Origin: DATFQE01 sp963738205
GTDB lineage: Bacteria; Actinomycetota; Thermoleophilia; Gaiellales; Gaiellaceae
Direction of reading: 5' to 3'
NCBI GenBank assembly: GCA_963738205.1
Contig: CAVTVQ010000009.1
Span: 186,001 to 250,000, forward strand
DNA length: 64,000 nucleotides
Both the position numbers and the translations under genes were made by a program. Below, in pieces: positions 34,706-44,633 of the stretch (the first letter of the stretch is position 1; the number at the start of each line of letters is the position of its first letter). Below the pieces are notes generated by a model. It searched no databases, was not told the origin of the DNA, and saw only the letters and a list, made by a program, of their open reading frames with translations.

Positions 34706-35395
34706 CTAGTCGCGGTTTCCGAAGAAGATCAGCGCGTAATAGAGGAGCTGCGTCAATGCAGCCAGCGCGCCTGCCACGTACGTCAGCGCCGCTGCGGTCA
34801 GCACCTTCTGGACGCCGGCCTGCTCGCCGCCGGCTCCGACGATGCCGAGCTCCCGGAGTTGGCCTGACGCGCGCCGCGAGGCGTTGAACTCCACCGGGAG
34901 CGTCACGATGTGGAAGGCCACGGCGACCGCGTAGATGAGCAGCGCCAGTGCGATCAGGTTGAGCGCCCCGAGCAGGGCGCCGATGATGAGCAGCCAGATC
35001 CAGGTCGACGAGGCGAAGGCGACGGCCGGATACATCGCCGACCGGATCTTCAGCGGCACGTAGCCGGCCTGGTCCTGGAGCGCGTGGCCCGTCTCGTGGG
35101 CCGCGACCGCGGCCGCGGAGACGGTGGCGGGCGTGTAGACGGGCTCGGACAGGAAGAGCGCCTTCTTGCGCGGGTCGTAGTGGTCGGAGAGCGCGCCCCC
35201 TGGCGACACCTCGACGGGCACGTCGTGCAGGCCGTTGCTGTCGAGGATCCTCCGTGCGACCTCGGCGCCGGTCATCCCGGCCGAGATGGGCACCTCGGAG
35301 TAGCGAGTGAACGTCTTCCGCAGCCACCACTGGACGACGAGCCCGAAGACGAGCGGCGGAATCAGGAAGACGAGGTAGAGCGCGATCCCGTCCAT
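34706..35395 (-). CDS. zinc metallopeptidase, YugP-like membrane protein
   Basis: A 229-residue integral membrane protein (PF04298 Zn_peptidase_2 type, YugP-like). The zinc motif HETGHALQDQ is preceded by the N-terminal segment with DHYDPRKKALFLSEPVY, and four hydrophobic helices are visible (start, SSTWIWLLIIGALLGALNL, LLIYAVAVAFHIVTLP, C-terminus). NASRRA, a conserved family motif, follows. The physiological substrate is unknown. An in-frame TTG at 35404 would add three residues; ATG 35395 was preferred. Confidence 0.88.
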   Translation of the reverse strand: MDGIALYLVFLIPPLVFGLVVQWWLRKTFTRYSEVPISAGMTGAEVARRILDSNGLHDVPVEVSPGGALSDHYDPRKKALFLSEPVYTPATVSAAAVAAHETGHALQDQAGYVPLKIRSAMYPAVAFASSTWIWLLIIGALLGALNLIALALLIYAVAVAFHIVTLPVEFNASRRASGQLRELGIVGAGGEQAGVQKVLTAAALTYVAGALAALTQLLYYALIFFGNRD

Positions 35396-35436
35396 CGTGA
35401 GCAATCGTAGTGGTTCGCCCGCGTAGGCTCCCGCGC

Positions 35437-36507
35437 ATGCGACTGCCGCCGGTACCCGTCGGGCTCGACCGGGCCGCCGGCTGGGCCTGGAGGCTGCTCG
35501 TCTGCGGGGTCGTCGTTGCGGCGGTGCTCGTGCTGCTCTCGTACGTCCGGGTGATCGTGCTGCCGACGATCATTGCGCTGACGATCACGCCGGCGTTCAT
35601 GCCCTTGGCCGAACGGCTACGCCGTGCGGGGATCGGCCGCGCCGCTCCGGCCACGGCTCTCGTGATCGGCCTGCTGGTCCTCGCCGGTCTCGTCGCGATC
35701 GTGACGGCGTCGCTCGTGCAGGAGTACGACGAGCTCCGGCTAGCCGTTTCGCAGGGGGTGGACGACCTGACGCGCCGGCTCGAAGGCGATCCCTTCAACG
35801 TGTCGCTCGACCGGGACCTCGACGCGTCGTTGCAGGGCGCGTGGGACGAGGCGTCGACCTATCTCGTGTCGGGCGTTCGCTCCGGGATCTCCGTGCTGAC
35901 GGGGCTCGTGTTGGCGATCGCGTTGCTCTACTTCCTGCTCCGCGACGGGCCCCAGCTGTGGGGGCGCGCGCTCCGTCGGGTGCCGGACGAGACGCGCGAG
36001 CGCGTCGAGCGCGCGGGCGAGCGGGCCTGGCGGGTGCTCGGCGGCTACATTCGAGGCACCGCGCTGATCGCGGCGATCGACGCCACGCTGATCGGTCTCG
36101 GCCTCTGGATCCTCGGCGTGCCGCTGGCGTTCGCGCTTGCCGTCATCATCTTCCTCGGCTCGTTCGTCCCGTTCGTCGGCGCCACCATCTCGGGGATGAT
36201 CGCGGTGCTCGTCGCGCTCGCCGACGGCGGCCCCGGCAAGGCGCTGATCGCGCTCGGGATCGTGCTCGGCGTGCAGTTCCTCGAGGGCAACTTCCTGCAG
36301 CCGATCATCCAGAGCCGAACCGTGGACCTGCACCCCGCCGTGATCCTGCTCGCGGTCGCGGCCGGTGCCTCGCTCTACGGCATTCTCGGCGCCTACCTCG
36401 CGGTGCCCGTGACCGCGGTCGCGTTCGCCGTGCTTTCGGAGCTGCGCGACGAGGCCGTGCCGGAAGCGGTCACGCCACTCCCGGACGGCCCCGCGAGTCC
36501 CGATTAG
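35437..36507 (+). CDS. AI-2E family transporter (PerM-like)
   Basis: A 356-residue polytopic membrane protein of the AI-2E/PerM superfamily. It has two N-terminal helices, a long soluble middle (DLTRRLEGDPFNV ... DETRERVERAGERAWRVLGGYIRG), then paired helices with the family motif PFVGATISGMIAVLVAL and EGNFLQPIIQSRTVDLHP. Members export autoinducer-2, act as Na+/H+ antiporters or have unknown roles. A TAGGCT -10 box ends 7 nt before the ATG. It overlaps the convergent secreted-protein gene by 4 bp. Confidence 0.9.
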   Translation: MRLPPVPVGLDRAAGWAWRLLVCGVVVAAVLVLLSYVRVIVLPTIIALTITPAFMPLAERLRRAGIGRAAPATALVIGLLVLAGLVAIVTASLVQEYDELRLAVSQGVDDLTRRLEGDPFNVSLDRDLDASLQGAWDEASTYLVSGVRSGISVLTGLVLAIALLYFLLRDGPQLWGRALRRVPDETRERVERAGERAWRVLGGYIRGTALIAAIDATLIGLGLWILGVPLAFALAVIIFLGSFVPFVGATISGMIAVLVALADGGPGKALIALGIVLGVQFLEGNFLQPIIQSRTVDLHPAVILLAVAAGASLYGILGAYLAVPVTAVAFAVLSELRDEAVPEAVTPLPDGPASPD

Positions 36508-36926
36508 TCGTCGGAGCCGTGGCCCGAGTCGTCCGAGCCGGAGTCGTCCGAGCCGGAGTTCGAGCCCGACCGGTCCTCGTCGCCACCGCGATCGTCGTCG
36601 CCGCCACGATGGCCGCGGTTGTCGTCGCCGCGACCGCCGTGATCGTCTGCATCGTCTCCGCGATCGTCCGTGACTGGGCCGGCGCCGGTGCCGGCGCAGC
36701 GCGGGTCGTCGGCGTGCTCGGCCTCGTCGCAGGGCCCGCTGATGTCCACGCCCGTGCCGGTCGTGGTCGTCGTTCCGACGTCCGTGGTGGTGCCGGTCGC
36801 GTCGTCCGAGGTCGAGATCGTGTTGCCGGAACGCACAGGGGCGTTGCTCGAGTTCAGCGAGCTGGCGGCAGCAACGCCGACCCCGACGATCAGGGCTGCG
36901 ATCACGCCTGCAAGCAGCTTGCTCAT
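36504..36926 (-). CDS. secreted Asp/Gly-rich low-complexity protein
   Basis: A 140-residue protein. The first ~22 residues are a signal peptide or anchor (MSKLLAGVIAALIVGVGVAAA). Then comes a Thr-rich segment, a short Cys-containing motif (GPCDEAEHADDPRCAG) and a very acidic Asp/Gly/Arg/Ser tail ending in SGSDDSGSDDSGHGSDD. The composition resembles calcium-binding or wall-associated low-complexity proteins; no enzymatic motif is seen. A strong GAGGAGGA ribosome site precedes the ATG. Function unknown. Confidence 0.75.
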   Translation of the reverse strand: MSKLLAGVIAALIVGVGVAAASSLNSSNAPVRSGNTISTSDDATGTTTDVGTTTTTGTGVDISGPCDEAEHADDPRCAGTGAGPVTDDRGDDADDHGGRGDDNRGHRGGDDDRGGDEDRSGSNSGSDDSGSDDSGHGSDD

Positions 36927-37044
36927 GTCTCCTCCTCGTGGTGATTGCGGGTCATCGCGCACACCGTGCCGCGGCGCGCCTTACGGGCGGGCAACGCAGG
37001 GTTAGGAGCGAGTCAAGCCTTGCCCAATCTTGCAAGGATGGGGC

Positions 37045-37749
37045 GTGCCCAGCGGTCTGGAGACGGCTCTCTTCGCGCGCCTGATCGACCATGCGCCTCT
37101 GTTCCCGCCTGCGAGCCTGCCGCTGGCGGAGGCGCTCGAGGATCATCGCCGCGCTCGTGACAGCGAGGACGGCTGGATCGTGCGGCGGTTCGTGTGCCCG
37201 GCTTCGACACTTGCCCAGCTCGACGGCGAGCCGCCGGCGTTGTCAGTCGTGCTCGACGCCGCTGCGGATCTCGGCGATCCGCGGATCGAAGCTCTGGAGA
37301 TCCCGCCCGGAGGCGCCGCTCCGCGCTCGGATGCCGAGGTCTACCTCGAGGGAGCGGTGCCGCCGCTCTCCTCACCGCAGGCGATGGTCAAGGTTCGATG
37401 TGGGCCAACCGTGCCGGCGGTTGACGTGCTCGCCGCGCTCGTGCGCTCGTGCCGCGAGCACCTTGTTCCGTTCAAGGCGACGGCCGGGCTCCACCACGCA
37501 GTCCGCCAGGACGGGCAGCACGGCTTCGTCAACCTGCTCGCCGCGGCGATCTTCGGCGACGAGGAGGCAGCCCTCGCCGAGGAGGACGAAGCCGCCTTCC
37601 GGCTCGAAGGCGACGACTTCCGCTGGCGCGACCGAGCAGCGTCGACCGCCGAGGTGAAGCGCGGCCGCGAGCTGTTCGTCGCCTTCGGCAGCTGCAGCTT
37701 CTCGGAGCCCGTCGCCGATCTCCGCGCGCTCGGACTGCTGACGACGTGA
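37045..37749 (+). CDS. uncharacterised protein coupled to fumarylacetoacetase
   Basis: A 234-residue protein with a GTG start. I recognise no catalytic motif. Visible landmarks are LFARLIDHAPLFPPASLPL at the N-terminus, an acid-rich middle, PFKATAGLHHAVR followed by HGFVNLLAAAIFG, and a C-terminal FGSCSFSEPVADL. The KATAGLHH patch looks like an active or binding site. It overlaps the fumarylacetoacetase gene by GTGA, so it very probably works in or regulates tyrosine/homogentisate degradation. Its precise role is unknown. Confidence 0.7.
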   Translation: MPSGLETALFARLIDHAPLFPPASLPLAEALEDHRRARDSEDGWIVRRFVCPASTLAQLDGEPPALSVVLDAAADLGDPRIEALEIPPGGAAPRSDAEVYLEGAVPPLSSPQAMVKVRCGPTVPAVDVLAALVRSCREHLVPFKATAGLHHAVRQDGQHGFVNLLAAAIFGDEEAALAEEDEAAFRLEGDDFRWRDRAASTAEVKRGRELFVAFGSCSFSEPVADLRALGLLTT

Positions 37750-38843
37750 CGGGCTACGGCATCTTCGCGCCCCGCGGCGAGGAGCCCCGGGTGGGCTTCC
37801 GTGCCGGCGACTCCGTGCTCGACCTCTCGACGCTCGGCGAGGAGTTCCGGGCGGGCAGCCTCAACGCCTTCATGGCGAGGGGCCCCGTCGCCTGGCAGCG
37901 GACGTACGAACAGATTCAGGCCGGCGCCGTCGACTCGCAGGCCGTAGCGCCGGCCGACGTCGAGGTGCGCCCGCCGTTCGAGGTCGGCGACTACGTGGAC
38001 TTCTACTCGTCGCTCGAGCACGCGACCAACCTCGGTCGCATGTTCCGGCCCGACGCCGAGCCGCTGCTGCCCAACTGGCGCCACCTGCCGGTGGGCTACC
38101 ACGGGCGCGGCGGGACGGTCGTCCCGAGCGGCACGCCGGTACGGCGGCCGCGCGGCCAGTCGAAGCCACCCGATGCCGAGACCCCCGTCTTCGGCCCGTC
38201 GTCCCGGCTCGACATCGAGCTGGAGCTCGGCTTCGTCGTTGGGGTCGGCAGCCGGCTCGGCGAGCCCGTCCACGCTGAGCGCTTCGCCGAGCATGTGTTC
38301 GGCGTCGTGCTCGTCAACGACTGGAGCGCACGGGACCTCCAGGCCTGGGAGTACCAGCCCCTCGGCCCGTTCCTCGGCAAGTCGTTCGCGACGTCGATCT
38401 CGGCGTGGGTGACACCCCTGGCCGCGCTCGAGGGCGCTCGGGTCGCTCGGCCGCCGCAAGAACCCGAGCCGCTGCCGTACCTACGCGTCGCCGGCGACTG
38501 GACGCTCGACCTCGAGCTCGAGGTCGAGCTGAACGGCTCGGTCGTGTCGCGGACGAACGCGCGGTCCCTCTACTGGAGCATGCCGCAGCAGCTGGCGCAT
38601 GCGACCGTCAACGGCGCGAGCATCCGCACCGGCGATCTGCTGGCGACCGGAACTATCTCCGGGCCCGAGCGGGGCTCCGAGGGCAGCCTGATCGAGCTCA
38701 CCCGTAACGGCGCCGAGCCCGTCCGGCTGGAGGACGGGAGCGAGCGCACGTTCCTCGAAGACGGCGACGAGGTCGTCCTGCGCGGCCGCTTCGGAGAGGT
38801 CGAGCTCGGTGAGGTACGCGGGAGAATCGAGCCTGCCACGTGA
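37746..38843 (+). CDS. fumarylacetoacetase-family hydrolase
   Basis: A 365-residue FAH-fold enzyme closer to eukaryotic-type fumarylacetoacetase than to short FAH-domain proteins. It has the DFYSSLEHATNLGRMFR segment, LPVGYHGRGGTVVPSG, metal ligands in LDIELELGFVVG, and VLVNDWSARDLQAWEYQPLGPFLGKSF. It cleaves fumarylacetoacetate to fumarate and acetoacetate, the last step of tyrosine breakdown. It is shorter than the ~420-residue classical enzyme, so a related acylpyruvate substrate is possible. Coupled to the genes on both sides (GTGA overlaps). Confidence 0.87.
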   Translation: MTGYGIFAPRGEEPRVGFRAGDSVLDLSTLGEEFRAGSLNAFMARGPVAWQRTYEQIQAGAVDSQAVAPADVEVRPPFEVGDYVDFYSSLEHATNLGRMFRPDAEPLLPNWRHLPVGYHGRGGTVVPSGTPVRRPRGQSKPPDAETPVFGPSSRLDIELELGFVVGVGSRLGEPVHAERFAEHVFGVVLVNDWSARDLQAWEYQPLGPFLGKSFATSISAWVTPLAALEGARVARPPQEPEPLPYLRVAGDWTLDLELEVELNGSVVSRTNARSLYWSMPQQLAHATVNGASIRTGDLLATGTISGPERGSEGSLIELTRNGAEPVRLEDGSERTFLEDGDEVVLRGRFGEVELGEVRGRIEPAT

Positions 38844-39379
38844 TCTCGTCCGAGCGCCTCGACCTGATTCTGCTCTCGCCCCAGGCGATGGAGGCGCTCG
38901 TCGAGGGGCGACGAGCCGACGTCGAGCGCGAGCTCGACGCGTCGGTTCCGGCGGACTGGCCCGACGAGCACGACACGCGCTTCCTGCGCTACCGGATCCG
39001 GCAGCTGGAGCGGGCGCCGGGCACCGAGCCGTGGCTCGTCCGCGCGGTGATCCTGCGCGAGCCGGGCCGCACGATGATCGGCCACGCGGGCTTCCACGGG
39101 CAGCCGGGAGTCAACGGGAGGAAAGATCCGGAGGCCGTCGAGCTCGGCTACACGATCTTCGAGCCGCACCGCGGGCACGGCTACGCGACGGAGGCGACGC
39201 AGGCGCTGATGGACTGGGCCCACGACGAGAAGGAGATCTCGCGCTTCATCGCATCCGTCTCGCCGACGAACGCGCCGTCGCTGGCGATCGTCAAGAAGCT
39301 CGGCTTCGTCCAGACGGGCGAGCAGTGGGACGACGAGGACGGCCTCGAGCTCGTCTTCGAGCTCCAGCGCGAGCCGTAA
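38840..39379 (+). CDS. GNAT-family N-acetyltransferase
   Basis: A 179-residue RimJ/RimL-like acetyltransferase of the Acetyltransf_3 type. It has VELGYTIFEPHRGHGYATEATQALMDWA with the acetyl-CoA pyrophosphate loop (RGHGYA), followed by SVSPTNAPSLAIVKKLGF. The acceptor (a ribosomal protein, small amine or antibiotic) cannot be told. GTG at 38840 overlaps the fumarylacetoacetase stop. A long imperfect inverted repeat follows the stop. Confidence 0.87.
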   Translation: MISSERLDLILLSPQAMEALVEGRRADVERELDASVPADWPDEHDTRFLRYRIRQLERAPGTEPWLVRAVILREPGRTMIGHAGFHGQPGVNGRKDPEAVELGYTIFEPHRGHGYATEATQALMDWAHDEKEISRFIASVSPTNAPSLAIVKKLGFVQTGEQWDDEDGLELVFELQREP

Positions 39380-39457
39380 GAGGGTTTGGCGTGATAGCGC
39401 TCGTCGTCGGGGCGAGCAGCGCGGCCCGACGGCTCAGCGGTATTGCGCCAAGCCCTC
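39380..39457. terminator. long imperfect inverted repeat between convergent genes
   Basis: Outer arms GAGGGTTTGGCG (39380-39391) and CGCCAAGCCCTC (39446-39457) pair at 11 of 12 positions and extend inward as an imperfect stem (GATAGCGCT against AGCGGTATT). An inner GTCGGG/CCCGAC hairpin lies in the loop. It is placed between the stops of the GNAT and malate synthase genes, so it is likely a bidirectional terminator or a structured 3' end. Confidence 0.7.
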
Positions 39458-39461
39458 CCTA

Positions 39462-40969
<1,508 letters not shown>

Positions 40970-40973
<4 letters not shown>

Positions 40974-42226
40974 CCCGTCGCGGCGCGCTCGAACTGATCC
41001 TCTTCGGTCGACCCCTTCAGGGCCAACGTCGAGCTCTCGCCGTTCGAGACCGCCTGCATCACCGCGTCGAAGTATCCCGCCCCGGACTCGCGCTGGTGGC
41101 GCGTGGCGGTGTAGCCGCTGTCCTCGAGCTCGAACTCGCGCTCCTGCAGCTTCACGTAGGCGGGCATGCCGTCGGCCGCGTAGCCCTTCGCGAGCTCGAA
41201 CATCGCCGCGTTGACCGAGTGGAAGCCGGCCAGCGTGATGAACTGGTAGCGGTAGCCCAGCTCGGCCAGCTCGCGCTGGAAGCGCTCGATCTGCGCGTCG
41301 CTCAGGTGCTTGCGCCAGTTGAAGCTCGGCGAGCAGTTGTAGGCGAGCAGCTTGCCCGGGTACTGGTCGTGGATCGCCTCGGCGAACCGGCGCGCCTCGT
41401 CCATGTCGGGCGTGGCCGTCTCGAACCAGAGCACGTCGGCGTACGGGGCGTACGCGAGCGAGCGGGCGATCGGCGCCTCGATACCCGGCGTAACCCGGTA
41501 GAAGCCTTCGTGCGTGCGCTCGCCGGTCACGAACTCGCGGTCGCGCTCGTCGACGTCGCTGGTGAGCAACGTGGCGCTGAGAGCGTCCGTGCGGGCGACG
41601 AGAACGGTCGGGACGCCGCAGACGTCGGCGGCCAGGCGCGCCGCGACGAGTGTGCGGACGAATTGACTCGTCGGGACGAGCACCTTGCCGCCGAGATGGC
41701 CACACTTCTTCTCCGCTGCAAGCTGGTCCTCGAAGTGGACGCCGGCGGCGCCGGCTTCGATGTAGCCCTTCATCAGCTCGAAGGCGTTGAGGGCGCCGCC
41801 GAAGCCGGCCTCGGCGTCGGCGACGATCGGCGCGAGCCAGTAGGTGCCGTTCTTGCCCTCGGTGTAGTCGATCTGATCGGCCCGGAGCAGCGCGTTGTTG
41901 AGGCGCTTGACGAGCGCGGGCCCGCTGTTGGCCGGGTAGAGGCTCTGGTCGGGGTAGGTCTGGCCGGAGAGGTTCCCGTCGGCCGCGACCTGCCAGCCCG
42001 AGAGGTAGATCGCCTTGAGCCCCGCGCGCACCATCTGCACGGCCTGGCCGCCGGTCAGCGCGCCGAGGGCGGCGACGTAGTCCTCGTCGTTCAGCAGGCG
42101 CCAGAGGCGCTCCGCGCCGAGGCGGGCGAGGGTGTGCTCGACCTGAAAGCGGCCGCGGAGGCGCTCGACGTCGTCTTCGGAGTAGGGCCGTTCTACGCCG
42201 CTCCAGCGGTCGCCGTTCAGGGTCAT
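40970..42226 (-). CDS. aceA: isocitrate lyase
   Basis: A 418-residue isocitrate lyase. The catalytic KKCGH loop is present (AEKKCGHLGGKVLVPT), with the metal and substrate segments WLAPIVADAEAGFGG, VARTDALSATLLTSDVD and CSPSFNWRKHL. It splits isocitrate into succinate and glyoxylate, and with malate synthase lets the cell grow on acetyl-CoA from the fatty-acid-type pathways in this window. It begins 11 bp after the small Cys-rich peptide gene and probably shares its promoter. Confidence 0.95.
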
Positions 42227-42237
42227 GTCAGGCTCCC

Positions 42238-42378
42238 TCAGTCGGTGTCGTGGTCGCGCTCGCAGAAATCCGGGCAGGTGCACTCGGCCAACTCGGCGGT
42301 CGTAGGGCCGGTCGGCCTCACCGTGCGCTGCTCGGTGTCCGGGAGCGAGTCGCGAGACTTGGATACATCCATGAGCAT
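42238..42378 (-). CDS. 46-residue Cys-rich peptide preceding isocitrate lyase
   Basis: A clean 47-codon frame, ATG 42378 to TGA 42238, placed between a good promoter and aceA. The C-terminus CTCPDFCERDHDTD (Cys-X-Cys-X3-Cys-X3-His) resembles the CPxWC...HD ends of small actinobacterial metal-binding proteins. The N-terminus is polar and Thr/Pro-rich. With TAGGAT only 6 nt before the ATG, its mRNA should be leaderless and continue into aceA-aceB. It may be a metal- or redox-linked regulator or simply a leader cistron; function unknown. Confidence 0.7.
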   Translation of the reverse strand: MLMDVSKSRDSLPDTEQRTVRPTGPTTAELAECTCPDFCERDHDTD

Positions 42379-42384
42379 TTTTGG

Positions 42385-42414
42385 ATCCTAGACTGGCCGC
42401 TGGACGGCCGTCAA
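42385..42414 (-). promoter_or_regulatory. promoter of the peptide-aceA-aceB operon
   Basis: Minus strand: -35 TTGACG (42414-42409), 18-nt spacer, -10 TAGGAT (42390-42385), then 6 nt to the ATG. The -10 overlaps the motif GGATCCAAAAAT, which matches the arm of the upstream palindrome (GGATCCAAGAA), so an operator probably covers the transcription start. Confidence 0.75.
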
Positions 42415-42432
42415 GGGGATTGAGGCCGATAT

Positions 42433-42462
42433 GGGATCCAAGAACTCACTTTCTTGGATCCC
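42433..42462. promoter_or_regulatory. operator-like palindrome upstream of the glyoxylate-shunt operon
   Basis: Perfect 12-bp arms GGGATCCAAGAA (42433-42444) and TTCTTGGATCCC (42451-42462) around CTCACT. It lies 19 bp upstream of the -35 and 12 bp from the stop of the convergent-side methyltransferase gene (minus strand). The shared GGATCCAA half-site at the -10 suggests a dimeric regulator binding at two places. Confidence 0.75.
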
Positions 42463-42474
42463 GTGAGCTCTCGG

Positions 42475-44037
42475 TCAGCGCTCGAGCCGCCCCGGAATGA
42501 CGAAGCCGAGCTCGATCAGCCTGCGAACGGCGCGGGTCGCGGCGGCCTCCAGGTCGCCTCGATCCTTGCCCGGCACCTCGAGCCCGACGAGGACCTCGCG
42601 CAGGGGGCGGCGCTCGTCCAGTGTCGAGACGAGCTCGAGCGTCAGCTCGTCCAGCTTGACGCGGAGGCCGAAGCCTCCACGGAGGACGGCTGTCGCCGAG
42701 CGGACGAGCCGGCGGCCCTCCGCCACCGTGAACTCGACCTCGAGGACCGCGTCCTCGGCCAGCGCGACCGGCGACTCCAGCAGCGATTCGTCGTCACGCT
42801 CGCCCAGGAAGTCCTCGGCGTCGAACGCCCGCTCGACATGGTGGGGTGCGGCGACGATGTGCTCGGGCAGTGTGTCCTCGCGCGTCCTGAACCAGTTGGT
42901 TCCCTCGCGCCGGCGGAACGCGAGCAAGCCCCACCCGATTCGACCGATGCCGAGCCGCTCCAGGTGCTCCAGCCAGCGGTCGACCGACGTGGCGTGCGCC
43001 TGCGGATCCTGGCGCTGCGTCCGGTTCCAGAGGAGCGCGTACTCGAGCGCGTCCTGCTCCCCGAAGTTGAACGCGAGCGTGTCGCAGCCGCTGTCGGCGA
43101 CCCACCGGCGCAACGGCTCCTGCCATTCCTCGCCCTCCGGGATCGACCACTCCACGAGCAAGTGGGCGAAGCCCTCGGGCCGGAGGTAGGCGGGCAGCAT
43201 CTCCACGAGCGTGTGGGCGAAGGAATCGCCCGGCAGGCCGCTGTCGCGGAACGCGTACACACTGTCGGGGGAGATCACGTAGGGCGGATTCGAGACCACG
43301 AGGTCGAAGGACTCGCCGCGGACGGGCTCGAAGAGGTTGCCCTCCCGCACCTCGATGTTCGAACGGTCGTTCAGCAGCGCGTTGAACTCGACGTATCGGA
43401 GCGCGCGGGGGTTGATGTCCACCGCGACGACGTGACGCGCGTGTCGCGCCGCGTGGAGGGCCTGGAACCCCGAGCCCGCGCCCAGGTCGAGCGCCGTGTC
43501 GATCCGCCGTCGCACGGTGTAGCCGGCGAGGATCAGCGTCCCGGAGGCAACGGGCGCGACGTAGTCGTGGTGCCTCGGAATGAGCTCGAACGAGTCGCTC
43601 GCGATGAAGATGCCGGAGATCGGCGAGATCCCCATGAGCGGCTCCACTCCTGCAGGGGTCCTGGCGAGGACGCCCATCGCTACGAGGCGGTCGAGCTCGA
43701 GCGGCGCCAGGGCAGCCTCCGCCTCGGCGGCCCCGGCACCCACCCCGAAGTGGAAGAGCTTGATCAGCGTCGCCGTCGGGTCGTCGGCGGACAGCCGCCT
43801 GAGCTCGGCCGCGAGCGCGGTCGGATCCTCGCGGACGTTGCGTTCCTCGGCGAGCACGCGCTTGAATCCCTCGCCCGTGTACTCGCCGCGCTCGAGCGCC
43901 GCACGGAGGAGCGTGATCCCCTCCGGATCGTCGATCTTGAGCGTAGGAGGGCGCCAGCCTGACCAGGGAGTCGGGCCGGCGGACCCGGGCGCGGAGGGTG
44001 ACGGTGCGTCGGCGCTCAGGGCGAGCGAGCTTAGCAT
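42475..44037 (-). CDS. class I SAM-dependent methyltransferase (HemK/PrmC-like NPPY motif)
   Basis: A 520-residue protein of the actinobacterial type with an N-terminal domain (DDPEGITLLRAALERGEYTGEG, DUF7059-like). A central Rossmann methyltransferase follows (DTALDLGAGSGFQALHAARHA, SAM motif I; VVSNPPYVI, motif IV) and then a C-terminal winged domain with two modules. The NPPY motif is used by enzymes that methylate amide or exocyclic nitrogen (Gln, Asn, adenine, guanine). The target is unknown. It is divergent from the injection-system genes, with a 56-bp gap. Confidence 0.87.
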   Translation of the reverse strand: MLSSLALSADAPSPSAPGSAGPTPWSGWRPPTLKIDDPEGITLLRAALERGEYTGEGFKRVLAEERNVREDPTALAAELRRLSADDPTATLIKLFHFGVGAGAAEAEAALAPLELDRLVAMGVLARTPAGVEPLMGISPISGIFIASDSFELIPRHHDYVAPVASGTLILAGYTVRRRIDTALDLGAGSGFQALHAARHARHVVAVDINPRALRYVEFNALLNDRSNIEVREGNLFEPVRGESFDLVVSNPPYVISPDSVYAFRDSGLPGDSFAHTLVEMLPAYLRPEGFAHLLVEWSIPEGEEWQEPLRRWVADSGCDTLAFNFGEQDALEYALLWNRTQRQDPQAHATSVDRWLEHLERLGIGRIGWGLLAFRRREGTNWFRTREDTLPEHIVAAPHHVERAFDAEDFLGERDDESLLESPVALAEDAVLEVEFTVAEGRRLVRSATAVLRGGFGLRVKLDELTLELVSTLDERRPLREVLVGLEVPGKDRGDLEAAATRAVRRLIELGFVIPGRLER

Positions 44038-44070
44038 CGGCCTGGGGTTCCACTCGTCTCGGCGAGGGCG

Positions 44071-44087
44071 TATGCTGCTCGCAGGAG
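44071..44087 (+). promoter_or_regulatory. -10 box and ribosome site ahead of the injection-system locus
   Basis: TATGCT (44071-44076) resembles a -10 box; no convincing -35 is seen. AGGAG at 44083-44087 lies 6 nt before the TTG at 44094 and decides that start. Confidence 0.5.
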
Positions 44088-44093
44088 ACTCCC

Positions 44094-44633
44094 TTGAGAT
44101 CATTCGAGCGCGACCACGAGCACCAGCAGGACGCCTTCGAGCACGAGCAGCCCGCTCGTGCGGACGCGCCCGAGTCGGCCATGGAGCGGCTGGCCTCGAG
44201 CATGGGGAACCAGGCCTTCGGCGTGATCGCACGCGAGGGCGCGGGGATCCTTCCCGACGGCACCGCGCACCCGGACGTGACCGCGGCGATCGCACGGCGC
44301 CGCGGGGGCGGCGCGCCGCTCGACTCAGGGTTGTCCGCGAGCTTCGAGCAGTCGCTCGGCCAGTCGGTCGACGATGTCCGCGTCCACACCGACGGCGAGG
44401 CCGACTCGCTCGCTCGGTCCGTCTCGGCGCGCGCGTTCACGACCGGCGCCGACATCTACTTCGCGCGCGGGGAATTCCAACCGTCGAGTGGGCCCGGCCG
44501 CCAGCTGATCGCGCACGAGCTGGCCCACGTCGCCCAGCAACGTGGCGCGCCGACCAGCGGGCCGATGCGCGTGTCACAGCCCGGCGAGCCGCTCGAGCAG
44601 GAGGCCGAAGCGGCAAGCCGTGAGCTCGGCTGA
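44094..44633 (+). CDS. DUF4157 (eCIS core) metallopeptidase-like protein
   Basis: A 179-residue protein carrying DUF4157, a domain strongly associated with extracellular contractile injection systems. The zinc-type motif is LIAHELAHVAQQRG (HExxH from His141), preceded by SASFEQSLGQSVDDVRVHTDGEAD and TTGADIYFARGEF. DUF4157 is found in eCIS-associated proteins and toxins and is suspected to mark or process cargo. The TTG start is set by an AGGAG site. It overlaps the AAA+ gene by 14 bp and opens the locus. Confidence 0.9.
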   Translation: MRSFERDHEHQQDAFEHEQPARADAPESAMERLASSMGNQAFGVIAREGAGILPDGTAHPDVTAAIARRRGGGAPLDSGLSASFEQSLGQSVDDVRVHTDGEADSLARSVSARAFTTGADIYFARGEFQPSSGPGRQLIAHELAHVAQQRGAPTSGPMRVSQPGEPLEQEAEAASRELG

